Below are positions 1 to 8,306 of a stretch of DNA of 64,000 nucleotides, piece by piece. How positions within the stretch are numbered: position 1 is the first letter of the stretch; each line of letters begins with the position of its first letter. The notes below the pieces were generated by a model. That model did no database searches and had not been told where the DNA came from. It saw only the letters and a program-made list of their open reading frames with translations. The translations under genes were made by a program, and so were the position numbers. This DNA comes from Algibacter miyuki (GTDB taxonomy: Bacteria; Bacteroidota; Bacteroidia; Flavobacteriales; Flavobacteriaceae), in NCBI RefSeq assembly GCF_042427745.1, contig NZ_JBHMFA010000005.1, one strand, 5' to 3'.

Positions 1-2
1 TT

Positions 3-1112
3 TTACCAGATATTGCCACATCATTTGCAATTAGCATTCCATCGGCAGGACATTTTATTTCGGCCTACGCACTTGGTGTAGTCGTTGGAGCGCCCATACT
101 TACAGGTTTAGGAAGCAAATGGCCTGCAAACAAAGTTTTACTTGTGTTAATGCTATGGTTTACGGTTTTTAATACACTGTCAGCTTTTGCCACAGGTTAC
201 AACTCTTTTATAGCCTTACGTTTTTTATCGGGATTGCCACATGGTGCCTTTTTTGGTATTGGTGCTGTAGTTGCTGGAAAACTCTCTAAAAAAGGAAAAG
301 AAGCGCAAGGTATCGCTATTATGTTTAGCGGTTTAACGGTTGCCAACCTTTTAGGTGTACCACTCGGAACCTATTTAGGTAAACATTTTAGTTGGAATAT
401 TTCCTTTTTAATGGTTGGTATTGTTGGTGTTTTAGCTGTTTTAAGTGTGAAATTCTGGATGCCTGTGTTAAAACAATCTTCGGAAAAGAGCTTTATAAAA
501 GAATTCAAAATATTTAAACGCCTAGAACTATGGTTAATTATTTTATTAACCACCATAGGAACTGGCGGATTTTTTGCGTGGTACAGCTATATTGCGCCGT
601 TAATAACTGATGTGGCACATCATGAAGACAGCGTTGTGTCTTATGCGATGATTCTTGCTGGACTAGGTATGGTTATCGGAAATATAATTGGAGCTAAACT
701 TGCCGAAAAAATGCAACCTATTTTTGCAGTAATGCTAACTTTAGTGTTTATGGCTATTTGCTTGGCTCTAAACACCTATTTTGCTTCTGATAAAGTAATG
801 GTTTTAGTGATGACTTTTATTATTGGATTGGTTACATTTTGTTTATCTACACCCATTTCACTAGCCATTATAAACGCTTCCAAAGGTTCTGAGACTCTAG
901 GTTCGTCATTAAACCAAAGTGCTTTTAATGTTGGAAATGCTGCTGGAGCCTATTTTGCAGGCTTACCGATTGCTATGGGTTACGGCTACACATCGGCCGA
1001 TTGGGTTGGTGCTGGCATGGCCGTACTTGGCGTATTTATTGCCATCGGTATTATTTTTTATAGAAAGTATCGATTTAACAAGCGTCAGAAACTGAAACCA
1101 AGTTATTCATAA
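3..1112 (+). CDS. MFS transporter, AraJ/DHA1-type efflux (5' end missing)
   Basis: The frame is open from base 3, so the gene begins before the window; the GTG at 144 is internal. The visible 369 residues contain about ten hydrophobic segments with a central basic loop near positions 480-520, as expected of a 12-helix major facilitator lacking its first helix or two. Residues such as GAPILTGLGSKWPANK resemble the loop 2-3 motif A region of AraJ-like drug/sugar exporters, and the C-terminal half (GLGMVIGNIIGAKLAEK) repeats the pattern. It probably exports a small molecule by proton antiport across the inner membrane; the substrate cannot be read. It converges on the pirin operon and shares a terminator with it. 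Confidence 0.85.
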   Translation, partial: LPDIATSFAISIPSAGHFISAYALGVVVGAPILTGLGSKWPANKVLLVLMLWFTVFNTLSAFATGYNSFIALRFLSGLPHGAFFGIGAVVAGKLSKKGKEAQGIAIMFSGLTVANLLGVPLGTYLGKHFSWNISFLMVGIVGVLAVLSVKFWMPVLKQSSEKSFIKEFKIFKRLELWLIILLTTIGTGGFFAWYSYIAPLITDVAHHEDSVVSYAMILAGLGMVIGNIIGAKLAEKMQPIFAVMLTLVFMAICLALNTYFASDKVMVLVMTFIIGLVTFCLSTPISLAIINASKGSETLGSSLNQSAFNVGNAAGAYFAGLPIAMGYGYTSADWVGAGMAVLGVFIAIGIIFYRKYRFNKRQKLKPSYS

Positions 1113-1133
1113 TACTTCTGAAAAATAACATAT

Positions 1134-1172
1134 AAAAAAGAGCTGTTTAAATATTTTAAACAGCTCTTTTTT
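1134..1172. terminator. Bidirectional rho-independent terminator
   Basis: Perfect 18-bp inverted repeat (1134-1151 and 1155-1172, stem core GAGCTGTTTAAA) with a run of A on the left and T on the right, so it can stop transcription from both the MFS gene and the convergent pirin gene. Confidence 0.9.
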
Positions 1173-1190
1173 ATTTCAATTTAATTTGTT

Positions 1191-1913
1191 CTAAAACAGC
1201 ATTGGTACTTCTATAAATAATAGACTTGTTACCGTTTTTGCTTTAATTTCAAAAGTATCGATTTCCGAAATACCTATAGCATCACGTGCTTTCAAGCTAT
1301 TGTTTTCTATTAAGGCTTCACCGTAAATATTCATAATATAAACACCGTGTTGCCCCGTTTTTAACTTATAACTAAAGGTTTCATCGGCATCCAAATCTAT
1401 ACGTGATATTACAGCGTCTTGCTGGATTTTTAAACTACCTTCATGAGTGTCATCTATAGATGTTACTAAAGTTTGAAGTTTATTTTTTCTATCAGATTCG
1501 TCAAATGTTTTCTGATCATATCTTGGTGTAACGTCTTGTTTGCTTGGCATTACCCAAATTTGAAACAAACTTAAATGTTCGGTAACCGATCCGTTAATTT
1601 CAGAATGTTCGATACCTGTTCCAGCCGACATTATTTGCACTTCTCCTGGCACTACTTCCTGCCAGTCTTCATGCATAGAATCGCGATGTTTAAGCACACC
1701 TGACAACGGAATGGTTATAATTTCCATATTGTCATGCGGATGAGTGCCAAATCCCATTTTAGGCGCAATAACATCATCATTTAACACGCGTAAGGCACCA
1801 AAATGCATTTTATCTTTATCGTAAAAATTTGCAAAACTAAACGAATGATTCGCTTGTAACCAACCATGATTTGCAAAACCTCTGCTATCTGCTTTATGTA
1901 GTATCGCTTTCAT
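1191..1913 (-). CDS. Pirin family protein (YhhW/quercetinase-like)
   Basis: 240 residues, the usual size of bicupin pirins. The N-terminal cupin carries the metal-binding pattern THPHDNMEI (H58, H60) and GTGIEHSE (H103, E105), the four ligands that hold Fe or other divalent metal in E. coli YhhW and human pirin; the C-terminal cupin is degenerate. Family members include quercetin 2,3-dioxygenases and redox sensors, so a role in oxidising aromatic or quinone-like compounds is possible but not proven. It is the last gene of a four-gene reverse operon after a DoxX-like protein, an FMN reductase and a MarR regulator, a context suggesting response to quinone or electrophile stress. Start ATG at 1913. 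Confidence 0.88.
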   Translation of the reverse strand: MKAILHKADSRGFANHGWLQANHSFSFANFYDKDKMHFGALRVLNDDVIAPKMGFGTHPHDNMEIITIPLSGVLKHRDSMHEDWQEVVPGEVQIMSAGTGIEHSEINGSVTEHLSLFQIWVMPSKQDVTPRYDQKTFDESDRKNKLQTLVTSIDDTHEGSLKIQQDAVISRIDLDADETFSYKLKTGQHGVYIMNIYGEALIENNSLKARDAIGISEIDTFEIKAKTVTSLLFIEVPMLF

Positions 1914-1933
1914 CTTAAAATTGTTTTAAAAGT

Positions 1934-2371
1934 TTATCGCATTTTATCTAATAAATCGCTCAACGTTTCCGCTTCGCTTTCACTCAAATTTTTCAAAATA
2001 TCCTTATTCAAATTATCGGGTACCGACTCTAAAAGGTCTTTCCCTGTGTTCGTGATTTCAATAAAAACGACCCGTCTATCTTCTTTTGAAGGCAACCGTT
2101 TTATGCAATTTTTGGCATATAATTTATCCATTAATCGGGTTACATTCGGCGACCGCTCAATCATTCTATCCTTAATCACTTGCACACTTAACGGTTCATT
2201 AGCCCCTTTTAAAATGCGCAAAATATTATATTGCTGTGGCGAAATACCGTAAGTTTTAAAGTGTTCGTTCTGTAAACTTGAAATCCAACTGGCTGTGTAT
2301 ATTACATTCAGCATGGCTTTCACCCTATTATTGGGGAATTTCGAATTAATATCCTTGCTAAAATCACCCAT
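1934..2371 (-). CDS. MarR family transcriptional regulator
   Basis: 145 residues with the MarR winged-helix fold: dimerisation helices at both ends, recognition helix around SPNVTRLMDKLYAKNCI (residues about 73-90) and the wing signature KEDRRVVFIEIT that contains the conserved D-R-R. MarR proteins repress operons and release DNA on binding phenolics or on oxidation. Five bases separate it from the upstream FMN reductase stop and 20 from the downstream pirin start, so it lies inside the operon it probably controls. Tandem TTCCAAGGAA boxes over the operon promoter (3313-3338) are the obvious candidate operator. A single cysteine sits just after the recognition helix; whether it senses oxidants is unknown. 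Confidence 0.9.
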   Translation of the reverse strand: MGDFSKDINSKFPNNRVKAMLNVIYTASWISSLQNEHFKTYGISPQQYNILRILKGANEPLSVQVIKDRMIERSPNVTRLMDKLYAKNCIKRLPSKEDRRVVFIEITNTGKDLLESVPDNLNKDILKNLSESEAETLSDLLDKMR

Positions 2372-2376
2372 GAGTT

Positions 2377-2907
2377 TTATAGGCTTTTTTGAAATTGTGT
2401 TACTGCTGTTTTCAACTGTGTATCTAATTCGGCGTTCACTATTTTGCCTTCCTTAAAATTTTCTCCAAAAAATGGTAATGAAAATGTTTCAATAATATTT
2501 CCATCATGAAATGGAAATCTTCCTTTTGCTATTTCTAAAACCGATAAACCACCACGACCACCTGGTGATGTTGCCATTAATAACATTGGTTTATTAAAGA
2601 AAAGTTTTCCTTCTACACGACTTATCCAATCAAACAGGTTTTTAAAAGCTGTAGAATAAGCGCCATTATGTTCAGCTAAAGACAAAACAATACCATCAGT
2701 TTGCTTCAACATATCTAAAAATTTATGAACGTTTTCGGGAATACCATTCTCGTTTTCAAAATCAATACCGTAAAGTGGTAATTCAAAATCGTTTAAATCT
2801 AAAACCGTCGTCTTTACACCTTCAACTAAACTAGACGCGTAAATGGCTAAGGCTTTATTAATCGATGTTTTACTATTACTTCCTGCAAATGTTATAATAT
2901 TTTTCAT
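2377..2907 (-). CDS. NAD(P)H-dependent FMN reductase
   Basis: 176 residues of flavodoxin-like fold. The N-terminal phosphate loop for FMN is seen as GSNSKTSINKALA (residues about 9-21), followed by the PLYGIDFE and LSLAEHNGAYSTAFKNLFDW blocks typical of the NADPH-dependent FMN reductase/azoreductase family (SsuE, ArsH, ChrR relatives). Such soluble enzymes reduce flavins, quinones or azo compounds with NAD(P)H. The gene starts 2 bases after the DoxX-like gene and ends 5 bases before marR, so the three are translationally close. With pirin in the same operon, quinone detoxification is the most economical role; the substrate is inferred. Confidence 0.9.
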   Translation of the reverse strand: MKNIITFAGSNSKTSINKALAIYASSLVEGVKTTVLDLNDFELPLYGIDFENENGIPENVHKFLDMLKQTDGIVLSLAEHNGAYSTAFKNLFDWISRVEGKLFFNKPMLLMATSPGGRGGLSVLEIAKGRFPFHDGNIIETFSLPFFGENFKEGKIVNAELDTQLKTAVTQFQKSL

Positions 2908-2909
2908 GT

Positions 2910-3263
2910 TTATTTATTTGTTTGTTTAAATATATAAGAAATAATTAATAATACTAACGCCATTAAAGCTACTGTGTGTCCGCCATCATTCACCATAAGA
3001 TGAGAAGATAAGGCTAAGACGAACGCAAAAAAGAATGCAGAGTACGCCCATTCTTTAATAACATTAAAATTGGGATTCCAAATAGCAAATAAACCCAGTA
3101 ATTTTAATCCAGCATACGGATAAATAAGGTATGGCGGATAACCTAAATGGGTAAATGACCCAACAATCATATCATGTTTAAAAATGTACATCCATACCGA
3201 AAACAGTACAATTACAGATAATAATACCGTAGCGATGTAAAAAATAATTTTGTTCCTTTTCAT
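2910..3263 (-). CDS. DoxX-like membrane protein
   Basis: 117 residues with four transmembrane helices (about 7-27, 43-62, 70-88, 94-112) and the DoxX-like pattern YPYAGLKLLGLFAIW. DoxX-like proteins are small inner-membrane proteins of poorly known biochemistry that often accompany redox enzymes; in mycobacteria a DoxX protein joins a membrane oxidoreductase complex. Here it is the first gene of the reverse operon, directly behind the promoter with the candidate MarR operator, so it may help move electrons or substrates at the membrane for the following FMN reductase. The ATG at 3263 lies about 25 bases downstream of the -7 box, which supports this start. Confidence 0.78.
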   Translation of the reverse strand: MKRNKIIFYIATVLLSVIVLFSVWMYIFKHDMIVGSFTHLGYPPYLIYPYAGLKLLGLFAIWNPNFNVIKEWAYSAFFFAFVLALSSHLMVNDGGHTVALMALVLLIISYIFKQTNK

Positions 3264-3288
3264 TTCTTATAATTTGTTTCTTATAGTA

Positions 3289-3319
3289 CAAAAGTAACAC
3301 AAATAAATTTAGTTTCCAA
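3289..3319 (-). promoter_or_regulatory. Promoter of the DoxX/FMN reductase/MarR/pirin operon
   Basis: Reading the reverse strand, TTG (3319-3317), 20 bases, then TACTTTTG (3296-3289) matches the Bacteroidota consensus TTG-N19/20-TAnnTTTG. The -33 TTG lies inside the first TTCCAAGGAA box. Confidence 0.65.
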
Positions 3320-3338
3320 GGAATATATTTCCAAGGAA
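3313..3338. promoter_or_regulatory. Candidate MarR operator: tandem TTTCCAAGGAA boxes
   Basis: TTTCCAAGGAA occurs twice, at 3313-3323 and 3328-3338, 15 bases apart start to start. Each is a near-palindrome (TTCC-AA-GGAA) and the pair also forms an inverted GGAA-TATAT-TTCC. The first copy covers the -33 element of the reverse operon, so a bound repressor would block RNA polymerase. The marR gene in that operon is the natural candidate ligand. The divergent carboxylase gene could also be affected. Confidence 0.55.
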
Positions 3339-3411
3339 GTTATTTTAACAAAATATTCGCTTTATTATTGATTTTTGGTTTTGTAAATTCGTAGCATATT
3401 AAAACATAGCC

Positions 3412-5040
3412 ATGGACATTAACTTCAACAAAAACGAAGATCACAATAAACTCTTACTATCTGAACTAAACAAACGTTTGGTTAAGGTGAAACTTGGTGG
3501 CGGAAAAAGCCGTATAGAAAAACTACATAGTAAAGGTAAAATGACCGCTAGAGAGCGTATTGATTTTTTGTTGGACGCCAATAAAAAGTCTATAGAAATT
3601 GCAGCTTTTGCAGGAGAAGATATGTATGCCGAACACGGTGGATGCCCTTCTGGCGGCGTGGTTGTAAAAATGGGTTATGTTAAAGGTAGGCAATGTATTG
3701 TTGTGGCCAATGATGCTACAGTAAAAGCGGGTGCATGGTTTCCCATTACTGGGAAGAAAAACTTACGCGCCCAAGAACTGGCTATTGAAAACAAATTACC
3801 CATAATTTATTTGGTAGATTCTGCCGGTGTATACTTGCCTTTACAGGATGAAATTTTTCCGGATAAAGAACATTTTGGACGTATTTTTAGAAATAACGCC
3901 ATAATGAGTAGCATGGGCATTACCCAAATTGCTGCCGTAATGGGCAGTTGTGTTGCCGGTGGTGCATACTTGCCTATTATGAGTGATGAAGCTCTAATTG
4001 TTGATAAAACTGGAAGTATATTTTTGGCAGGAAGTTATTTAGTAAAAGCTGCCATTGGAGAAAGTATTGATAATGAAACTTTAGGAGGTGCAACAACGCA
4101 TTGTGAAATTTCGGGAGTTACAGACTATAAGGCCAAAGACGATGCCGATGCGCTAAATACCATTAAAAATATTATTGATAAAATTGGCGATTTTGATAAA
4201 GCAGGTTACAACCGAAAGGAAGCTAAAAAGCCAAAAGAAAGCCCAGAAGATATTTACGGAATTTTACCTAAAAGTCGTGCCGATCAATATGATATGTATG
4301 AAATTATTAAACGTATTGTAGATAACTCGGAGTTTGACGAATACAAAGCCGGTTACGGACAAACCATTATTACCGCTTATGCACGTATTGATGGTTGGGC
4401 TGTTGGTATTGTGGCCAACCAACGTAAATTAGTTAAAACGGCTAGCGGAGAAATGCAGTTTGGTGGTGTTATTTATAACGATAGTGCCGATAAAGCCACT
4501 CGATTTATTGCCAATTGTAACCAAAAGAAAATTCCGTTGGTATTTTTACAAGATGTTACTGGTTTTATGGTGGGAAGTAAAAGTGAACATGGAGGTATTA
4601 TAAAAGATGGTGCTAAAATGGTGAATGCTGTTAGTAATTCCGTGGTGCCAAAATTCACTATAATTATCGGAAATAGCTACGGCGCAGGAAATTATGCCAT
4701 GTGCGGAAAAGCGTATGATCCGAGATTAATTGTAGCTTGGCCAAGTGCTGAACTTGCAGTTATGAGTGGAAACTCTGCCGCTAAAGTATTACTTCAAATA
4801 GAAAAAGCATCTTTACTGAAAAAAGGAGAAGAAATTACACCTGAAAAAGAAGCAGAATTATTCAATAAAATTAAAGATCGATACGATAACCAAGTATCAC
4901 CATATTATGCTGCCGCACGCATTTGGACCGATGCTATTATAAATCCTTTAGATACCCGAACATGGATTAGTATGGGGATTGAAGCCGCGAACCACGCTCC
5001 TATTGAAAAGCCTTTTAACTTAGGTCTTTTACAGGTTTAG
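3412..5040 (+). CDS. Acyl-CoA carboxylase carboxyltransferase (beta) subunit, methylcrotonyl-CoA type
   Basis: 542 residues, the full length of biotin-dependent carboxyltransferase beta subunits, with the paired crotonase-like halves. The N-half has EHGGCPSGGVV, DSAGVYLPLQDEIFPDKEHF, an acyl-CoA oxyanion glycine pair in MGSCVAGGAYLP and ELGGA-like TLGGATTHCEISGV; the C-half has GFMVGSKSEHGGIIKDGAKM and GNSYGAGNYAMCGKAYDP. The LPLQDEIFPDKEHFGRIF stretch is typical of methylcrotonyl-CoA carboxylase beta (leucine breakdown) rather than propionyl- or acetyl-CoA enzymes; geranyl-CoA carboxylase is an alternative. It transfers carboxyl from carboxybiotin to the acyl-CoA in the cytosol. No biotin carboxylase/BCCP partner is adjacent, so that subunit must be encoded elsewhere. 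Confidence 0.88.
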   Translation: MDINFNKNEDHNKLLLSELNKRLVKVKLGGGKSRIEKLHSKGKMTARERIDFLLDANKKSIEIAAFAGEDMYAEHGGCPSGGVVVKMGYVKGRQCIVVANDATVKAGAWFPITGKKNLRAQELAIENKLPIIYLVDSAGVYLPLQDEIFPDKEHFGRIFRNNAIMSSMGITQIAAVMGSCVAGGAYLPIMSDEALIVDKTGSIFLAGSYLVKAAIGESIDNETLGGATTHCEISGVTDYKAKDDADALNTIKNIIDKIGDFDKAGYNRKEAKKPKESPEDIYGILPKSRADQYDMYEIIKRIVDNSEFDEYKAGYGQTIITAYARIDGWAVGIVANQRKLVKTASGEMQFGGVIYNDSADKATRFIANCNQKKIPLVFLQDVTGFMVGSKSEHGGIIKDGAKMVNAVSNSVVPKFTIIIGNSYGAGNYAMCGKAYDPRLIVAWPSAELAVMSGNSAAKVLLQIEKASLLKKGEEITPEKEAELFNKIKDRYDNQVSPYYAAARIWTDAIINPLDTRTWISMGIEAANHAPIEKPFNLGLLQV

Positions 5041-5246
5041 TGAGAAGTTTTTAGATTGAAGAAAACAAAACATACATTAGAAAATCAAAAACTATAAAAA
5101 AAAGATTCTAAAAGATCTATTGTAATTATTCCGAAGTGAAAATTTTTAGATTAAATGATGATTAACCACTATACAAAACAATCGATTTCAAATAAAAAAG
5201 GAAATTCATAATAACGAAGGTTGTGTTATTTTATAGAAAAACACCG

Positions 5247-6545
5247 TCATTTCTCTGCCCTTTTATTTTCAATATCCGATAAAGCCAAACCTTTTTCACT
5301 CTTAAATAAGTGATGTTTAGGGCTACCAATAATTTGTGATGCATATACACCTGTATGTCCAGAAAACAAATAGGCTGTACAACAAGCTAAGGCAATAAAA
5401 ACACCAGATTCTATACCAAAAAGCTCTATCCCCATTATAGTACAAGCTATTGGAGTATTGGTGGCTCCTGCAAAAACAGCTACAAAGCCCATACCTGCGA
5501 GTAACCCCATTGGTAAAGGAATAAACCAAATTAACACATTACCTAAGGCAGCACCAATGAAAAACAAAGGTGTTACTTCTCCCCCTTTAAAACCAGCACC
5601 AAGTGTGAACGACGTAAATAAAAGTTTCAATAGAAAATCGTAAGAATTAAGATTCACATCAAAAGCTTCTACAATAGTTGGTATACCTAGCCCGATGTAT
5701 TTTGTAGTCCCCATTAAGTATACAGTAATCGCGATTATGGTTCCTCCAATAACAGGTCGCAATGGTGGGTAGTTTATTTTAGATTTAAAAAGGTTAGTCC
5801 AAAAATGAGTTGATTTTGAAAATAACATCGCTACTAAGCCAAAAATAATTCCGGCAAGTAGCGCCCATAATAAATTAACTGGAGTTATTTCGGCCACCGT
5901 ATTAATATGATAATGTGTGTGCGGAACATTCCAAATGGTACAAAAATAATCGGCAAAAACGGCTGCCATCAAACTTGGAAGAATGGCTTCTAAACGTATT
6001 CTTCCAACAATTAAAACTTCCAAAGCAAAAATAGCCCCTGCTAAAGGGGTTCCAAAAACAGATGCAAAACCAGCACTTATTCCTGCAATTAAAACAATGC
6101 GTCTATCGCGTTTTGATAACTTAAGTACTTTTGTAAACCTATCGGCAATAGCGCCGCCAATTTGTACCGCAGTGCCCTCTCGTCCTGCTGAACCTCCAAA
6201 GAAATGCGTTAAAATAGTACCAAACAACACCAATGGAGCCATTTTAAAAGGAATTATTTTTTTAGGTGTGTGGAGTTCTTCAAGTATTAAATTATTTCCC
6301 TTAACCACGCTATCTCCATATAAATGATAAGATAACCCAATAATAAAGCCCCCCAAAGGAAGCAGTGCTATAATCCATAAATGAGTTTCTCGCCAGTTGG
6401 TTGCCCATTCTAAACTTGTAAGAAAAAAAGCAGAAACACTTCCTGTTAAAATACCTAACAATAAACAGATAAATATCCATTTAAAAAGATACAGTAAAAC
6501 TGATGTTTGCTCGAATGAGAATAGAAATTTTTTAATTTTATCCAT
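5247..6545 (-). CDS. CLC family anion/proton antiporter, probable fluoride (CLC-F) type
   Basis: 432 residues with the CLC fold: selectivity blocks GNNLILEE (near residue 83), GSAGREGTAVQIGGA (near 117), GAGFKGGEVTPLFFIGAALGN (near 318) and a helix-rich C-terminus. The external gating glutamate is present in GREGT. Canonical chloride CLCs have GSGIP and GREGP; here the first is replaced by GNN and the second ends in T, the pattern I associate with riboswitch-controlled CLC-F fluoride/proton antiporters, which lack the central serine. So it probably expels fluoride across the inner membrane. There are no C-terminal CBS domains. It stands alone, facing away from the K+/H+ antiporter, behind a 5' leader with competing hairpins. 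Chloride transport remains possible. Confidence 0.88.
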   Translation of the reverse strand: MDKIKKFLFSFEQTSVLLYLFKWIFICLLLGILTGSVSAFFLTSLEWATNWRETHLWIIALLPLGGFIIGLSYHLYGDSVVKGNNLILEELHTPKKIIPFKMAPLVLFGTILTHFFGGSAGREGTAVQIGGAIADRFTKVLKLSKRDRRIVLIAGISAGFASVFGTPLAGAIFALEVLIVGRIRLEAILPSLMAAVFADYFCTIWNVPHTHYHINTVAEITPVNLLWALLAGIIFGLVAMLFSKSTHFWTNLFKSKINYPPLRPVIGGTIIAITVYLMGTTKYIGLGIPTIVEAFDVNLNSYDFLLKLLFTSFTLGAGFKGGEVTPLFFIGAALGNVLIWFIPLPMGLLAGMGFVAVFAGATNTPIACTIMGIELFGIESGVFIALACCTAYLFSGHTGVYASQIIGSPKHHLFKSEKGLALSDIENKRAEK

Positions 6546-6640
6546 ATAACCTTAAATAAATGTTTCTACTAAAGGTTAATTATTTACAGTAGAAATCATT
6601 AGTTCCACTCGGAACAATTTGCAGCAAACATGGCTGCCAT
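6546..6640 (-). promoter_or_regulatory. Structured 5' leader of the CLC gene, weak fluoride-riboswitch resemblance
   Basis: Reading the reverse strand: hairpin GCAGC/GCTGC (6637-6633 with 6625-6621, loop containing ATG), then AAATT, hairpin GTTCC/GGAAC (6615-6611 with 6606-6602), then TAATGATTTCTACTG. The order hairpin, AAAYU, hairpin, URAUG, CUAC is that of crcB (fluoride) aptamers. Downstream, TTTCTACT can pair with AGTAGAAA (6572-6565), and AACCTT can pair with AAGGTT just before the start codon, giving competing structures. Against it: the first loop is not complementary to the 3' segment, so the required pseudoknot is not evident. Confidence 0.3.
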
Positions 6641-6812
6641 TATTGGAAAGCAAATATAAACTAAAAAATATGGTTTGTTGCATTGTAGTAAATTTACAAC
6701 GTTATGCTCCTTGAACTTTAAAATATAAAAAAACAGCCTTTAAAAGTTACAATAAACCATTAAAAACCATAAAATTATCGTCTTTTTTATTTCGCTGCTA
6801 AATGAGAAAAAG

Positions 6813-6820
6813 TATCTTTG
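6813..6820 (+). promoter_or_regulatory. -7 promoter box for the K+/H+ antiporter
   Basis: TATCTTTG fits TAnnTTTG and lies 25 bases before the ATG at 6846, giving a leader of about 19 bases. No clear TTG at -33 was found. Confidence 0.45.
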
Positions 6821-6845
6821 AAAAGCAAAATATAAAGACAAAATA

Positions 6846-8306
6846 ATGAATTTAACCATTGAAAACATCCTGCTAGTTGGCTCGATATTACTACTTATCA
6901 GTATTTTTGCAGGTAAAACATCATATAAATTTGGTGTCCCCACCTTATTACTGTTTTTAGCAATTGGTATGCTGGCAGGTTCTGATGGTATTGGAGGTAT
7001 TCGTTTTGATGATCCTAAACTAACTCAATTCATTGGTATTGTTTCTCTTAATTTCATATTATTTTCCGGTGGTTTAGACACCAATTTTACTGCTGTAAAA
7101 CCTATTCTGAAGGAAGGTATTGCTTTATCTACTATTGGCGTACTACTAACAGCTGTTTCGTTAGGTACTTTTGTTTGGTTTGTTACAGATTTCACAATAT
7201 ACGAAAGTTTACTACTGGGGTCCATTGTATCCTCTACAGATGCGGCAGCAGTATTTTCTATTTTACGCTCTAAAAGTTTGGCCTTAAAAAACAACCTGCG
7301 CCCCACATTAGAGCTAGAAAGCGGAAGTAACGACCCTATGGCTTATGTACTTACACTTGCTTTTTTAACTCTAGTAATCAATCAAGATAAAGGCTTTTTA
7401 TCTATTATACCGCTATTTTTACAACAAATGGTTTTGGGTGGTATTTTCGGTATTGGATTTGGTATGTTGAGTAAATACATTATCAATAAAATAAAATTAG
7501 ACTTTGAAGGACTTTATCCTGTACTTGTCATTGCTATGATGTTTATGACTTTTTCGGCTACCGATTTTGTAGGCGGAAACGGTTTCCTTGCTATATATAT
7601 TTGTGCTGTTTATTTAGGAAACCAAGATATTATACATAAAAAAACCATCCTAAAAATGTTCGACGGACTGGCTTGGCTTATGCAAATTGTACTGTTCCTA
7701 ACATTAGGGCTTCTTGTTTTTCCATCTCAAATAGTGCCTTACATGGGGATTGGTTTACTTATTTCATTATTCTTAATTGTAGTTGCCCGACCAGTTGGTG
7801 TGTTTATCAGTCTTATGTTTTTTAAGATGAAATTGCGAAGACGATTTTATATTTCCTGGGTAGGTTTGCGAGGTGCTGTGCCTATTGTGTTTTCTACTTA
7901 TCCACTTTTAGCAGGCATCGATAAAGCCCACATGATTTTTAATATTGTGTTTTTTATTTCAGTAACATCCATTTTAATTCAAGGTACAACGCTCTCTATT
8001 GTTGCAAAATGGTTGAATGTCGCTTTACCAGAACAATCTAAAAAACTAAATGCAACCGATTTACTTTTAGCTGAAAACCCGAAAGCTGAAATGAAAGAAA
8101 TATTAATTACCGCGGGTTGCTCTGCTGTAAATAAAAAAATTGTTGAATTAGGCTTTCCTAAAAATGCCATTATCGCCATGATTAAAAGAGGCGATAGCTA
8201 TATTATTCCAAACGGTGTTACCGTAATTGAAACTCAAGATACCTTAATTGTTTTAGCTGATAGACCAGCTATTTTTGAAGAAGTTTACGAAACACTTAAA
8301 AAATAA
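6846..8306 (+). CDS. K+/H+ antiporter, NhaP2/CvrA-like with C-terminal TrkA-C domain
   Basis: 486 residues. Residues about 5-390 form 12-13 transmembrane helices of the cation:proton antiporter fold with the conserved blocks LNFILFSGGLDTNF, GSIVSSTDAAAVFSILR and LELESGSNDPMAYVLT; the aspartates in SSTDAA and SNDP are those expected in the ion-binding core. Residues about 400-486 form a cytosolic RCK-C/TrkA-C domain (EILITAGCSAVNKKIVELGFP onwards), the arrangement of NhaP2/CvrA, which exports K+ under high osmolarity or alkaline conditions. It is divergent from the CLC gene and has its own -7 box. The gene is monocistronic, with more than 400 bases of non-coding DNA after it. Confidence 0.88.
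   Translation: MNLTIENILLVGSILLLISIFAGKTSYKFGVPTLLLFLAIGMLAGSDGIGGIRFDDPKLTQFIGIVSLNFILFSGGLDTNFTAVKPILKEGIALSTIGVLLTAVSLGTFVWFVTDFTIYESLLLGSIVSSTDAAAVFSILRSKSLALKNNLRPTLELESGSNDPMAYVLTLAFLTLVINQDKGFLSIIPLFLQQMVLGGIFGIGFGMLSKYIINKIKLDFEGLYPVLVIAMMFMTFSATDFVGGNGFLAIYICAVYLGNQDIIHKKTILKMFDGLAWLMQIVLFLTLGLLVFPSQIVPYMGIGLLISLFLIVVARPVGVFISLMFFKMKLRRRFYISWVGLRGAVPIVFSTYPLLAGIDKAHMIFNIVFFISVTSILIQGTTLSIVAKWLNVALPEQSKKLNATDLLLAENPKAEMKEILITAGCSAVNKKIVELGFPKNAIIAMIKRGDSYIIPNGVTVIETQDTLIVLADRPAIFEEVYETLKK

Noticed and set aside
4473..4658. Reverse-strand frame within the carboxylase gene
   Set aside because: Antisense shadow of a strongly conserved coding region; composition-driven.
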